Made by a program: the position numbers and the translations under genes
Shown here: positions 1 to 4,685 of the stretch, piece by piece
How positions within the stretch are numbered: the first letter of the stretch is position 1
Layout: each line of letters begins with the position of its first letter
Assembly (NCBI GenBank): GCA_005884855.1
Contig: VAZS01000134.1
Location: forward strand, 1 to 5,837
Length of the DNA stretch: 5,837 nucleotides
Origin: Alphaproteobacteria bacterium
Lineage (GTDB): Bacteria; Pseudomonadota; Alphaproteobacteria; Rhizobiales; Xanthobacteraceae
Direction: 5' to 3'
Notes under the pieces: generated by a model
Told to the model about the DNA's origin: nothing
Databases searched by the model: none
What the model saw: the letters and a program-made list of their open reading frames with translations, nothing else

Positions 1-1171
1 CCTCGACCGTCGCGAGGCGGTCCTTTGTCTGCCCCTGGAATTCCGGCTCACGCACGAACACGGAGAGCATCACGGCAGCGCCCACCATCACGTCTTCCGA
101 AACGATATTGGCGGCGCGCTTGCCCTGGCCGACACGCTCGGCGTGATCCTTTAAGCCGCGCAGCAGCGCGCTGCGCATGCCGGATTCGTGCGTGCCGCCG
201 TCTTGCGTCGGTACGGTGTTGCAATAGGAGGACAAGAAGCCGTCCGCGTCGATGGTCCAGGCAACCGCCCACTCGCAGGAGCCGTGCGCGCCAACGCGTC
301 CGGACCTGCCGGAGAAGATATCGGGGTGCACAACGGTGTCGTTATGGATCGCGGCGGCGAGGAAATCCTTTAAGCCCCCTGGGAAATGAAAACTGTCCTC
401 GGCCGGAACATCCTCCAGCCCCTTCAGTAGGGCGGGGTCGCAATGCCAGCGGATCTCGACGCCGCCGAACAGATAAGCCTTGGAGCGCGCCATCTTGAAC
501 AGGCGCTGCGGCTTGAATGAAGCTTTCGCGCCGAAAATTTCCGGGTCCGGCTTGAAGCGGATTTTGGTGCCGCGGCGATTGTTGATTTTGCCGAGGTCTT
601 CAAGCTTGCCCTTGGGTTGACCGCGCTCGAACGCCATCCGATAGAGCTTCTGGCCGCGCGCGACCTCGACTTCGAGCCGCGCCGAAAGCGCGTTGACCAC
701 CGATACGCCGACGCCGTGCAGACCGCCGGAGGTCTCGTAAACTTTTGAATCGAATTTGCCGCCGGAATGCAGCGTGCACATGATGACTTCGAGCGCAGAT
801 TTTTTCGGGAATTTCGGATGCGGATCGACCGGCACGCCCCGCCCATTATCGGTGACCGTCAAAAATCCGTCGGCGCTCAATTCCACTTCGATAAATGAGG
901 CATGTCCCGCCAACGCCTCGTCCATGGAGTTGTCGATGACCTCCGCAAACAGGTGATGCAGCGCCTTTTCATCGGTGCCGCCGATATACATGCCGGGCCG
1001 GCGACGCACCGGCTCGAGCCCTTCCAGGACTTCGATGTCGCGGGCGGTGTAGCCGGCTTCGGCGCTGGATCCGGCTGATGCCAGTTTGAGCGGCCGGCCT
1101 TTCGGTTCCGTGGCCCCGAACAGATCGTTGGCTGGTTTGTTTTTAGCAGGCGATTTCAATGGTTTCGGCAT
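1..1171 (-). CDS. parE: DNA topoisomerase IV subunit B (ParE), N-terminal part, cut by the left edge
   Basis: ParE is the ATPase subunit of topoisomerase IV. With ParC it decatenates daughter chromosomes and relaxes supercoils in the cytoplasm. The frame is open from an ATG at 1171-1169 to base 1, giving 390 codons of a usual ~630-690. An in-frame TGA lies three codons upstream of the ATG, so no longer ATG start is possible. Residues 1-43 are a Lys/Pro-rich extension. The GHKL ATPase domain follows: RRRPGMYIGGTDE (57-69), EVIDNSMDEA with probable catalytic Glu77 and Mg-binding Asn81, VTDNGRGVP with Asp108 (106-114), and the lid GGLHGVGVSVVNALS (149-163). The transducer domain carries YCNTVPTQDGGTHESG (316-331) and the QTK loop with Lys383. 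The TOPRIM and C-terminal parts lie outside the window. GyrB is the alternative, but the GTDEKALHHLFAEVIDNS stretch is ParE-like rather than alphaproteobacterial GyrB-like. The next gene to the right is divergent. The reading frame shows no damage. Confidence 0.95.
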   Translation of the reverse strand, partial: MPKPLKSPAKNKPANDLFGATEPKGRPLKLASAGSSAEAGYTARDIEVLEGLEPVRRRPGMYIGGTDEKALHHLFAEVIDNSMDEALAGHASFIEVELSADGFLTVTDNGRGVPVDPHPKFPKKSALEVIMCTLHSGGKFDSKVYETSGGLHGVGVSVVNALSARLEVEVARGQKLYRMAFERGQPKGKLEDLGKINNRRGTKIRFKPDPEIFGAKASFKPQRLFKMARSKAYLFGGVEIRWHCDPALLKGLEDVPAEDSFHFPGGLKDFLAAAIHNDTVVHPDIFSGRSGRVGAHGSCEWAVAWTIDADGFLSSYCNTVPTQDGGTHESGMRSALLRGLKDHAERVGQGKRAANIVSEDVMVGAAVMLSVFVREPEFQGQTKDRLATVE

Positions 1172-1198
1172 GTCTTTTCATATGTGGCGCGCCCTGGA

Positions 1199-1276
1199 GC
1201 GACGCGACGAATCGATTGAGCTGACTATGCCACGGATGGGCTTAAAAAAAGACCGCGGACGAGGGCGACGCGACGA
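1199..1276. repeat. 12-nt direct repeat upstream of parE
   Basis: GCGACGCGACGA occurs twice in the same orientation, at 1199-1210 and 1265-1276, 66 nt apart, in the region just upstream of the parE start. Between the copies lies an A7 run (1244-1250), which is a T7 run on the parE strand. The repeat could be paired regulator sites for parE or simply low-complexity GC-rich sequence. No recognised regulator motif was identified. Confidence 0.4.
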
Positions 1277-1365
1277 GAGGACTCGGTTTCGAGGCTGAGG
1301 GGCATTCATCCAGGGCCATATGGTGACCAACTAGACCAGCCCAACATCAACCCAAGAAGACCACC

Positions 1366-1398
1366 GCAAGGTCAACCTAAGTACGAGACTGACCTTGC
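1366..1398. promoter_or_regulatory. Perfect 9-bp dyad, possible operator
   Basis: GCAAGGTCA at 1366-1374 and its exact reverse complement TGACCTTGC at 1390-1398 are separated by 15 nt. The dyad centre lies about 68 bp before the lipoprotein start, and the right arm overlaps a weak -35-like TTGCCT (1395-1400). Each arm sits on about the same DNA face if the centre-to-centre distance of 24 bp is read as a little over two turns, as for a dimeric repressor or activator. It could also fold as an RNA hairpin, but no T-run follows, so it is not a terminator. The binding factor is unknown. Confidence 0.4.
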
Positions 1399-1423
1399 CT
1401 TCATCCATAGATTGCGAAACAAT
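1395..1423 (+). promoter_or_regulatory. Weak sigma70-like promoter candidate for the lipoprotein gene
   Basis: TTGCCT (1395-1400) and AACAAT (1418-1423) are separated by 17 nt, and each matches four of six consensus bases. A start near 1430 would leave a leader of about 20 nt before the ATG at 1450. The -10 lies inside a small inverted repeat, AGATTG (1409-1414) / CAATCT (1420-1425). This is only suggestive. Confidence 0.25.
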
Positions 1424-1449
1424 CTTCCGGCGGGTTGGGGAATCAGCGA

Positions 1450-1878
1450 ATGCGTTTCTTGAGCATCGTGGCGCTGAGCGCCGCGCTGGCTGGCTGTGCG
1501 GGTCGTGCGCCCGCTCCTGTCGCCGTTGTCCAGCCGACCGACCGGTACATGGATTGCACCGCGATTTTAGCAGAGGTCAGTGGCAACAACGAACGAGTAA
1601 AACAACTCGCTGCCGACAAGGGGCTGAAGACAACCCAGAACGTCGCCGCGGGAGTCGCGGGTTTGTTCATCCCCGTGCTGTGGTTCGGCATGGATTTCCA
1701 GGGTACGGCCGATACCGAAATAGCCGCGCTGCAAAACCGTCAGCAATACCTGGCGATGATGGCTGATCAAAAACGCTGTGCGGCAGAACCTGAATCGCCG
1801 TCCCCGCCGGCGAGGACGAAGCGCGCTCTCAAACCCCAACAAGCCGGGCCGTCGGCTGATGCGGTGCCCAAACAGTAG
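1450..1878 (+). CDS. Small putative lipoprotein of unknown function
   Basis: This 142-residue product has a type II signal peptide: Arg2, a hydrophobic stretch (3-14), then the lipobox LAGC with Cys16 as predicted lipidation site, so it is probably membrane-anchored facing the periplasm. An Ala/Pro/Val-rich linker follows (17-29). Next come a Cys at 36, a short polar helix-like region (39-60), a Gly/Ala-rich hydrophobic segment VAAGVAGLFIPVLWFG (65-80), a Gln-rich helix-like stretch (88-105), Cys110, and a Pro/Lys-rich polar tail (113-142). Cys36 and Cys110 could form a disulfide. ATG1450 was chosen because it starts directly at the signal peptide and has GGGG (1437-1440) nine bases upstream; an in-frame TTG at 1435 would add five residues ahead of it. 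The hydrophobic segment resembles a glycine-zipper-like helix, but I cannot assign a named family. The gene is divergent from parE and converges with the DUF1349 gene, 31 nt from its end. Confidence 0.75.
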   Translation: MRFLSIVALSAALAGCAGRAPAPVAVVQPTDRYMDCTAILAEVSGNNERVKQLAADKGLKTTQNVAAGVAGLFIPVLWFGMDFQGTADTEIAALQNRQQYLAMMADQKRCAAEPESPSPPARTKRALKPQQAGPSADAVPKQ

Positions 1879-1909
1879 ATAGAAACCGTTTAGGTCCTAT
1901 CGCCAGAGT

Positions 1910-2485
1910 TTACGAGAGGTCGTGCAATGCCTTGCTTAAGGGAGGACCGATCCGAAACTCGGAAAAGCTGATCTTCAGGCCAGAGCGCTTTGGAGTACAG
2001 CACATCGGCCCCACGTGGTACGAATCCGCTTTCGGGAAGGGTGACAGCCGACTGAGATGCCATGTGAGCCCATCAGCCGACACTTGTAGCTTGAGCACGC
2101 CTTCCGTGACCGTCGCGCGCATCCGAAAATCAGCGGGATCATCTGCGTAGCGCCCGACAGCCCAATCCGACTTTCCCAGGGTCAAAACGCTACTTAGAAG
2201 AGCCATTCCGTCAGACATCTCGACGCCGGCTTTGACCCAATGCGCCTCATCTATTCGCACCATGATGCCGGCCTGATCGTACAGTTCTTCATATCGAGCC
2301 CGAACCCTAAGCTCGGCCGTAAAATCCCCCTCGGCTACGCAGCCGAAAAAGTGGCCGCTGTCTCGCGTGAAACCGTAATGCGTTTCTCGCCAGAAATCTG
2401 TTTCGCGATCAGTCGTGACCGTCAAAATACCAGTTTCAAGATGCCAATCTCCGGGTTCGTTGAGCCAAGTGCATTGCTCCAACAT
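1910..2485 (-). CDS. DUF1349 family protein (concanavalin A-like fold)
   Basis: The 191-residue product has about the family's usual full length (~190-200). DUF1349 proteins are predicted cytosolic beta-sandwich proteins of the concanavalin A-like lectin/glucanase superfamily. Some annotations call them 'regulation of enolase protein 1' after a yeast homologue, but no biochemical activity is established. Recognisable family stretches are TDFWRETHYGF (29-39), YDQAGIMVRIDEAHWVKAGVE (69-89, including DQAG and the WVKAG core), SDG (91-93), a SDWAV strand (106-110), the SADGLTW turn (136-142) and VGPMCCTPKRSG near the C-terminus (158-169). There is no signal peptide or membrane segment. The ATG start has a strong GGGGAAG-type ribosome site a few bases upstream on the minus strand. 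It is a single gene, convergent with the lipoprotein gene and divergent from dedA. No terminator hairpin is evident in the 31-nt convergent gap. Confidence 0.85.
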   Translation of the reverse strand: MLEQCTWLNEPGDWHLETGILTVTTDRETDFWRETHYGFTRDSGHFFGCVAEGDFTAELRVRARYEELYDQAGIMVRIDEAHWVKAGVEMSDGMALLSSVLTLGKSDWAVGRYADDPADFRMRATVTEGVLKLQVSADGLTWHLSRLSPFPKADSYHVGPMCCTPKRSGLKISFSEFRIGPPLSKALHDLS

Positions 2486-2710
2486 GATGTCTTCCCCGAG
2501 TTAACGCCGCAGCGTTCACGCCAGATTGCCCCAATGCGGCTCAGGCGGCCTGCACTGTAGCTCCTTGCATATCGTAACGCTCCGTCGCGGCCGTCCTTTG
2601 TCACTTGAAGTCACTGAAAGGGTTGGCTTACCTGTTCCCCGGGCATTGAAAACCGTGCAAAGAGTTTGCCTTGCTCGGGCAGGCTGACGGCTGGGGAAGG
2701 CTTTCCAAAC
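2486..2710. other. Divergent intergenic region, DUF1349 gene / dedA
   Basis: This stretch should carry promoters for both the leftward DUF1349 gene and the rightward DedA gene, but I find no convincing -35/-10 pair on either strand. The only local structure is a near-tandem 10-nt repeat, GTCACTTGAA / GTCACTGAAA, at 2600-2619. No RNA gene is recognisable, and the short open frames on both strands look like chance. Confidence 0.4.
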
Positions 2711-3241
2711 ATGGAAGATATTGCGCGCGCCCTGGCTGACTTCGTGCGCTACCATCAAGTTTGGGCCGCGCCCATCGTGCTCGTGCTCGCCTTCGGTGAA
2801 TCGCTCGCCTTCATTTCGCTGCTGGTTCCGGCCTGGGGGGCGCTGGTGGCGATCGGGGCGCTGATCGGCGCGAGCGGCATAAGCTTCTGGCCGGTCTGGC
2901 TTGCCGGCGCTTTGGGGGCCTCGCTCGGGGACTGGGTCTCCTACTGGTTTGGTTTTCGGTACAAGGAGCAGGTCGCCCAGATGTGGCCGCTGTCGCGGTA
3001 TCCAGATTTGATACCGCGCGGCGAGACCTTTGTCAGAAACTGGGGCGTGCCGAGCATTTTCATCGGGCGGTTTTTCGGTCCGCTGCGCGCCTCGGTGCCG
3101 CTTGCCGCCGGGATTTTCGAAATGCCGTATTGGCGTTTCCAGATCGCTAATTTTGTCTCGGCGCTTGTATGGTCGGCCGCGCTGCTGCTTTTCGGCGACG
3201 TGATCGGCCGGGTCATCGAATGGCTGTGGCGTGCCGTCTAA
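2711..3241 (+). CDS. DedA family inner-membrane protein
   Basis: DedA (SNARE-associated/VTT-fold) proteins are polytopic inner-membrane proteins. Members act as lipid flippases or scramblases (undecaprenyl phosphate, phosphatidylethanolamine) or affect proton-motive-force-dependent homeostasis. At 176 residues the product is slightly shorter than typical E. coli members (~200-220). Visible are hydrophobic segments at roughly 20-55, 60-80, 113-135 and 143-168. The re-entrant-loop region FGESLAFISLLVPAWGAL (28-45) has acidic Glu30, GDWVSYWFG (73-81) has Asp74, and the signature GRFFGPLRASVPLAAG (119-134) has Arg120 and Arg126. These two arginines have the spacing of the essential arginine pair of E. 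coli YqjA. FEMPYWRFQIAN (136-147) is also family-typical. The chosen ATG has GGGGAAGG (2693-2700) ten bases upstream; an in-frame TTG at 2666 would add 15 polar residues that match nothing. The substrate cannot be deduced. It is a single gene, with 186 nt before the next one. Confidence 0.9.
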   Translation: MEDIARALADFVRYHQVWAAPIVLVLAFGESLAFISLLVPAWGALVAIGALIGASGISFWPVWLAGALGASLGDWVSYWFGFRYKEQVAQMWPLSRYPDLIPRGETFVRNWGVPSIFIGRFFGPLRASVPLAAGIFEMPYWRFQIANFVSALVWSAALLLFGDVIGRVIEWLWRAV

Positions 3242-3243
3242 AG

Positions 3244-3323
3244 CCGCGGCCCCCCTGGCGCGGAATAAGCTGCAGGCGGGGGTGTTAGCCCCGTTAACTA
3301 TACGGCGTGCCGGCGTCACGCCG
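3244..3323 (+). other. Cluster of hairpins downstream of dedA (possible weak terminator)
   Basis: Three inverted repeats follow the dedA stop codon. CCGCG (3244-3248) pairs with CGCGG (3259-3263), with an extra inner CC/GG pair. CGGGG (3277-3281) pairs with CCCCG (3289-3293). CGGCGTG (3303-3309) pairs with CACGCCG (3317-3323) around a 7-nt loop, a perfect 7-bp stem. None has a following T-run, so an intrinsic terminator is not supported. They may stabilise the mRNA end or act with Rho. Confidence 0.3.
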
Positions 3324-3379
3324 ATATCTTCGCACTGCCATCAAAAGATTGGTAAAAGCGGCCTGACGAACGCGAGAAA

Positions 3380-3394
3380 CGGGCAAAAAGCCCG
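3380..3394 (+). other. Short hairpin in the leader of the MBL-fold gene
   Basis: CGGGC (3380-3384), loop AAAAA, GCCCG (3390-3394) lies 33 nt before the ATG at 3428 and leaves the ribosome site (GGGAG, 3416-3420) free. The stem is only 5 bp and there is no T-run. It may affect mRNA stability or be chance. Confidence 0.2.
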
Positions 3395-3427
3395 CAACAA
3401 AATCATCGTCGCACTGGGAGAAACATC

Positions 3428-4417
3428 ATGGAACTGACACGACGTCACGCACTTGCCGGAGCCGCTGCACTCGCAGCTTACCCATTGCTGCCAAACGCGC
3501 CGGCCAGAGCGGCGGTGCCGCTCGCCGATAAGCAGGCACCGAGCTACTATCGCTACAGGGTCGGCGATGCACAGGTGAACGCTATCTCTGACGGCGTGAA
3601 TACGTTTCCGCTCGGCGACAGCCTCGTGCTCAACGCGAAAAAAGACGAAGTCAGCGCCGCGCTGGAAAAAGCGTTTCTGCCGAAAGACAAGGTGAGCATC
3701 CATTTCGCGCCGCTGGTGATCAATACCGGGGGCAAGCTGGTTGTGGTCGATACCGGCAACGGCCCGGGCGCGTTTGCCTCTAGCAAGGGCAATGTCGGGC
3801 AATTCCCCAGCAACATGGCGGCCGCCGGTCTGGACGCGAAAGCCGTCGATCTGGTGGTGATTTCGCATTTCCATGGCGACCACATCAATGGCTTGCTGAC
3901 CGCGGACAACGTATTGGCGTTTCCGAATGCCGAAGTGCTGGTGCCTGCGAGCGAGTGGAAGTATTTCATGGACGATGGCGAGATGAGCCGTCAGACCAGC
4001 GAGCGCATGCAGGGCGTGTTCAAGAATGCCCGGCGCGTTTTCGAAGCTGGCTTGAAGAAGAAGGTCACGCCTTACGAATGGGACAAGGAGCTCGCACCGG
4101 GCTTGCTTCCGGTCGCTTCTGTTGGCCACACGCCGGGGCACACATCCTTCGTGCTCTCCTCAGGCTCCGACAAGGTGTTCATCCAGTCGGACGTGACCAA
4201 CCACCCGGCATTGTTCGTCACGCATCCCGACTGGCATCTGATGTTCGATCAGGATCCGGCGATGGCGGAGACCACCCGGCGCAAGGTTTACGACATGCTG
4301 GTCGCTGAAAAGATGCGCGTTCAGGGCTTCCACTATCCGTTCCCGGCGAACGGTTTTGTCGAGAAGGATGGCACGGGTTACCGGCTGGTGCCGGCGCACT
4401 GGAGCCAGGTGATCTGA
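3428..4417 (+). CDS. Exported MBL-fold metallohydrolase, methyl parathion hydrolase-like
   Basis: This 329-residue product is a dinuclear-zinc hydrolase of the metallo-beta-lactamase superfamily, in the subgroup of methyl parathion hydrolase and related lactonases or arylesterases. The N-terminus carries a Tat-like motif TRRHALAG (4-11), a hydrophobic core (8-21) and a probable AxA cleavage site after Ala28, so export to the periplasm in folded form is likely. After it come APSYYRYRVGDAQVNAISDG (37-56) and VINTGGKLVVVDTG (97-110), both characteristic of the MPH group. Metal ligands are complete: HFHGDH (His147, His149, Asp151, His152), His234 in VGHTPGH, Asp255 in QSDV, and His302 in GFHYPFP. 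The C-terminal GTGYRLVPAHW (315-325) also resembles MPH. The ligand numbers match those I recall for Pseudomonas MPH (H147/H149/D151/H152/H234/D255/H302), as does the overall length. GGGAG at 3416-3420 is seven bases before the ATG. The natural substrate is unknown; lactones or esters are more likely than organophosphates. Confidence 0.9.
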   Translation: MELTRRHALAGAAALAAYPLLPNAPARAAVPLADKQAPSYYRYRVGDAQVNAISDGVNTFPLGDSLVLNAKKDEVSAALEKAFLPKDKVSIHFAPLVINTGGKLVVVDTGNGPGAFASSKGNVGQFPSNMAAAGLDAKAVDLVVISHFHGDHINGLLTADNVLAFPNAEVLVPASEWKYFMDDGEMSRQTSERMQGVFKNARRVFEAGLKKKVTPYEWDKELAPGLLPVASVGHTPGHTSFVLSSGSDKVFIQSDVTNHPALFVTHPDWHLMFDQDPAMAETTRRKVYDMLVAEKMRVQGFHYPFPANGFVEKDGTGYRLVPAHWSQVI

Positions 4418-4482
4418 AGCTGCTAATTCCGGGGCGGCGCCAAACGTCGACCCCGAAATCTCAGGATGAGCCATTGGGCACC

Positions 4483-4511
4483 TTGACGAAAAACCGGCGC
4501 GGCCTTATAGC
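4483..4511 (+). promoter_or_regulatory. Sigma70-type promoter for the leader/paiB-like/argC unit
   Basis: TTGACG (4483-4488, five of six consensus bases) and TATAGC (4506-4511, four of six) are separated by 17 nt. A start 7-8 nt past the -10 would fall at 4518-4519, at the ATG of the putative leader peptide, making a leaderless transcript as is known for trpL in Sinorhizobium. It is the best promoter candidate in the window and lies 66 nt after the upstream gene's stop. Confidence 0.6.
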
Positions 4512-4517
4512 CGCGCC
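4496..4517. repeat. Perfect 8-bp inverted repeat over the promoter
   Basis: GGCGCGGC (4496-4503) and GCCGCGCC (4510-4517) flank the 6-nt CTTATA. The left arm is in the promoter spacer, and the right arm covers the last two -10 bases through to the predicted start, so a protein bound here would block RNA polymerase. Read on the minus strand it is a hairpin followed by GGTTTTTCG, which looks like an intrinsic terminator. However, no minus-strand gene lies to the right within the window, so an operator role is at least as likely. Confidence 0.5.
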
Positions 4518-4518
4518 C

Positions 4519-4590
4519 ATGATCAACGCTGTGACCACTGTCATCGCTCGCCGCCGCCCCTCAGCGGTATGGGCGGACGCCTGCGTCTGA
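4519..4590 (+). CDS. Putative 23-residue leader peptide with an Arg-Arg-Arg run
   Basis: The short open frame begins at the ATG exactly where the promoter predicts transcription to start and ends at TGA 4588-4590. It reads MINAVTTVIA, then RRRP, then SAVWADACV. The three arginine codons (CGC CGC CGC) occupy 4549-4557 at residues 11-13. There is no ribosome site, consistent with leaderless translation. Its 3' half is embedded in the alternative RNA hairpins of a probable attenuator, and the downstream operon includes argC, so I propose it senses charged tRNA-Arg by ribosome stalling. The peptide itself probably has no function. Doubts: the frame is short, CGC is a common codon in GC-rich genomes, and only conservation in relatives can show it is real. 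Confidence 0.45.
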   Translation: MINAVTTVIARRRPSAVWADACV

Positions 4591-4608
4591 GATCGTCGCC
4601 CCTGCCGC
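4554..4608 (+). promoter_or_regulatory. Attenuator: protector and antiterminator pairings
   Basis: There are two mutually exclusive pairings. Protector (1:2): CCGCCC 4554-4559, inside the Arg codons and the following Pro codon, with GGGCGG 4571-4576, a perfect 6-bp stem. Antiterminator (2:3): 4564-4569 with 4603-4608 (six pairs, one G-U), a single U4570/C4602 mismatch, 4571-4575 with 4597-4601, G4576 bulged, and 4577-4579 with 4594-4596, giving 14 pairs around a 14-nt loop. The antiterminator uses 4604-4608, the 5' arm of the terminator. A ribosome stalled at the first Arg codon would cover to about 4562-4565, leaving segment 2 largely free. One that reaches the stop codon would cover segments 2 and 3. 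Confidence 0.45.
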
Positions 4609-4630
4609 CGGATCCGGTCCGCGGCCTTTT
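4604..4630 (+). terminator. Intrinsic terminator/attenuator upstream of the paiB-like gene
   Basis: GCCGC (4604-4608) pairs with GCGGC (4621-4625). After a bulged C4609, GGA (4610-4612) pairs with TCC (4618-4620), closing a 5-nt loop TCCGG. The 8-bp, almost all G-C stem is followed by CTTTTCCTT (4626-4634). It starts 13 nt after the leader-peptide stop codon and 60 nt before the end of the 5' leader of the PaiB-like gene, the usual place for an attenuator. The T-run is only moderate. Confidence 0.5.
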
Positions 4631-4661
4631 CCTTATCTGCAGCGCGATCTGATCCGGCGGC
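4604..4661. repeat. Perfect 11-bp inverted repeat
   Basis: GCCGCCGGATC (4604-4614) and GATCCGGCGGC (4651-4661) are exact reverse complements, 36 nt apart. The left arm is the 5' arm of the putative terminator, and the right arm lies just before the ribosome site of the PaiB-like gene (GGAG 4676-4679). In read-through RNA this stem could replace the terminator hairpin and reshape the leader near the start codon. Confidence 0.5.
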
Positions 4662-4685
4662 TTCCACGTCAAGCCGGAGTTTGAG

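Noticed and set aside
25..498. Long plus-strand open frame of 157 codons
   Set aside because: It is antisense to parE, its product is an Arg-rich low-complexity string typical of the reverse frame of a GC-rich gene, and parE is unambiguous.
2600..2619. GTCACTTGAA/GTCACTGAAA tandem before dedA, considered as an attachment site or operator
   Set aside because: It is imperfect and short, and no integrase, tRNA or second copy was seen in the window.
3285..3304. TTAACTATACG, considered as a -10 or CtrA-like site for the metallohydrolase gene
   Set aside because: No -35 element occurs at the right distance, and the TTAA-N7-TTAA pattern is absent.
2516..3319. Minus-strand open frame of 267 codons
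   Set aside because: It lies antisense to dedA, has a composition rich in Arg/Pro/Gly with no domain, and dedA carries all family motifs.
3341..4141. Minus-strand open frame of 266 codons
   Set aside because: It is antisense to the metallohydrolase, whose metal-binding motifs settle the coding strand. The many His residues come from reverse-reading the gene.
4427..4457. Hairpin after the metallohydrolase gene (TTC-GGGG / CCCC-GAA), considered as its terminator
   Set aside because: The stem has a bulge, a 16-nt loop and no T-run, so it does not meet the pattern of an intrinsic terminator.
4461..4667. Minus-strand 68-codon frame across the leader
   Set aside because: It has no ribosome site or recognisable domain, and it overlaps the promoter and attenuator structures.
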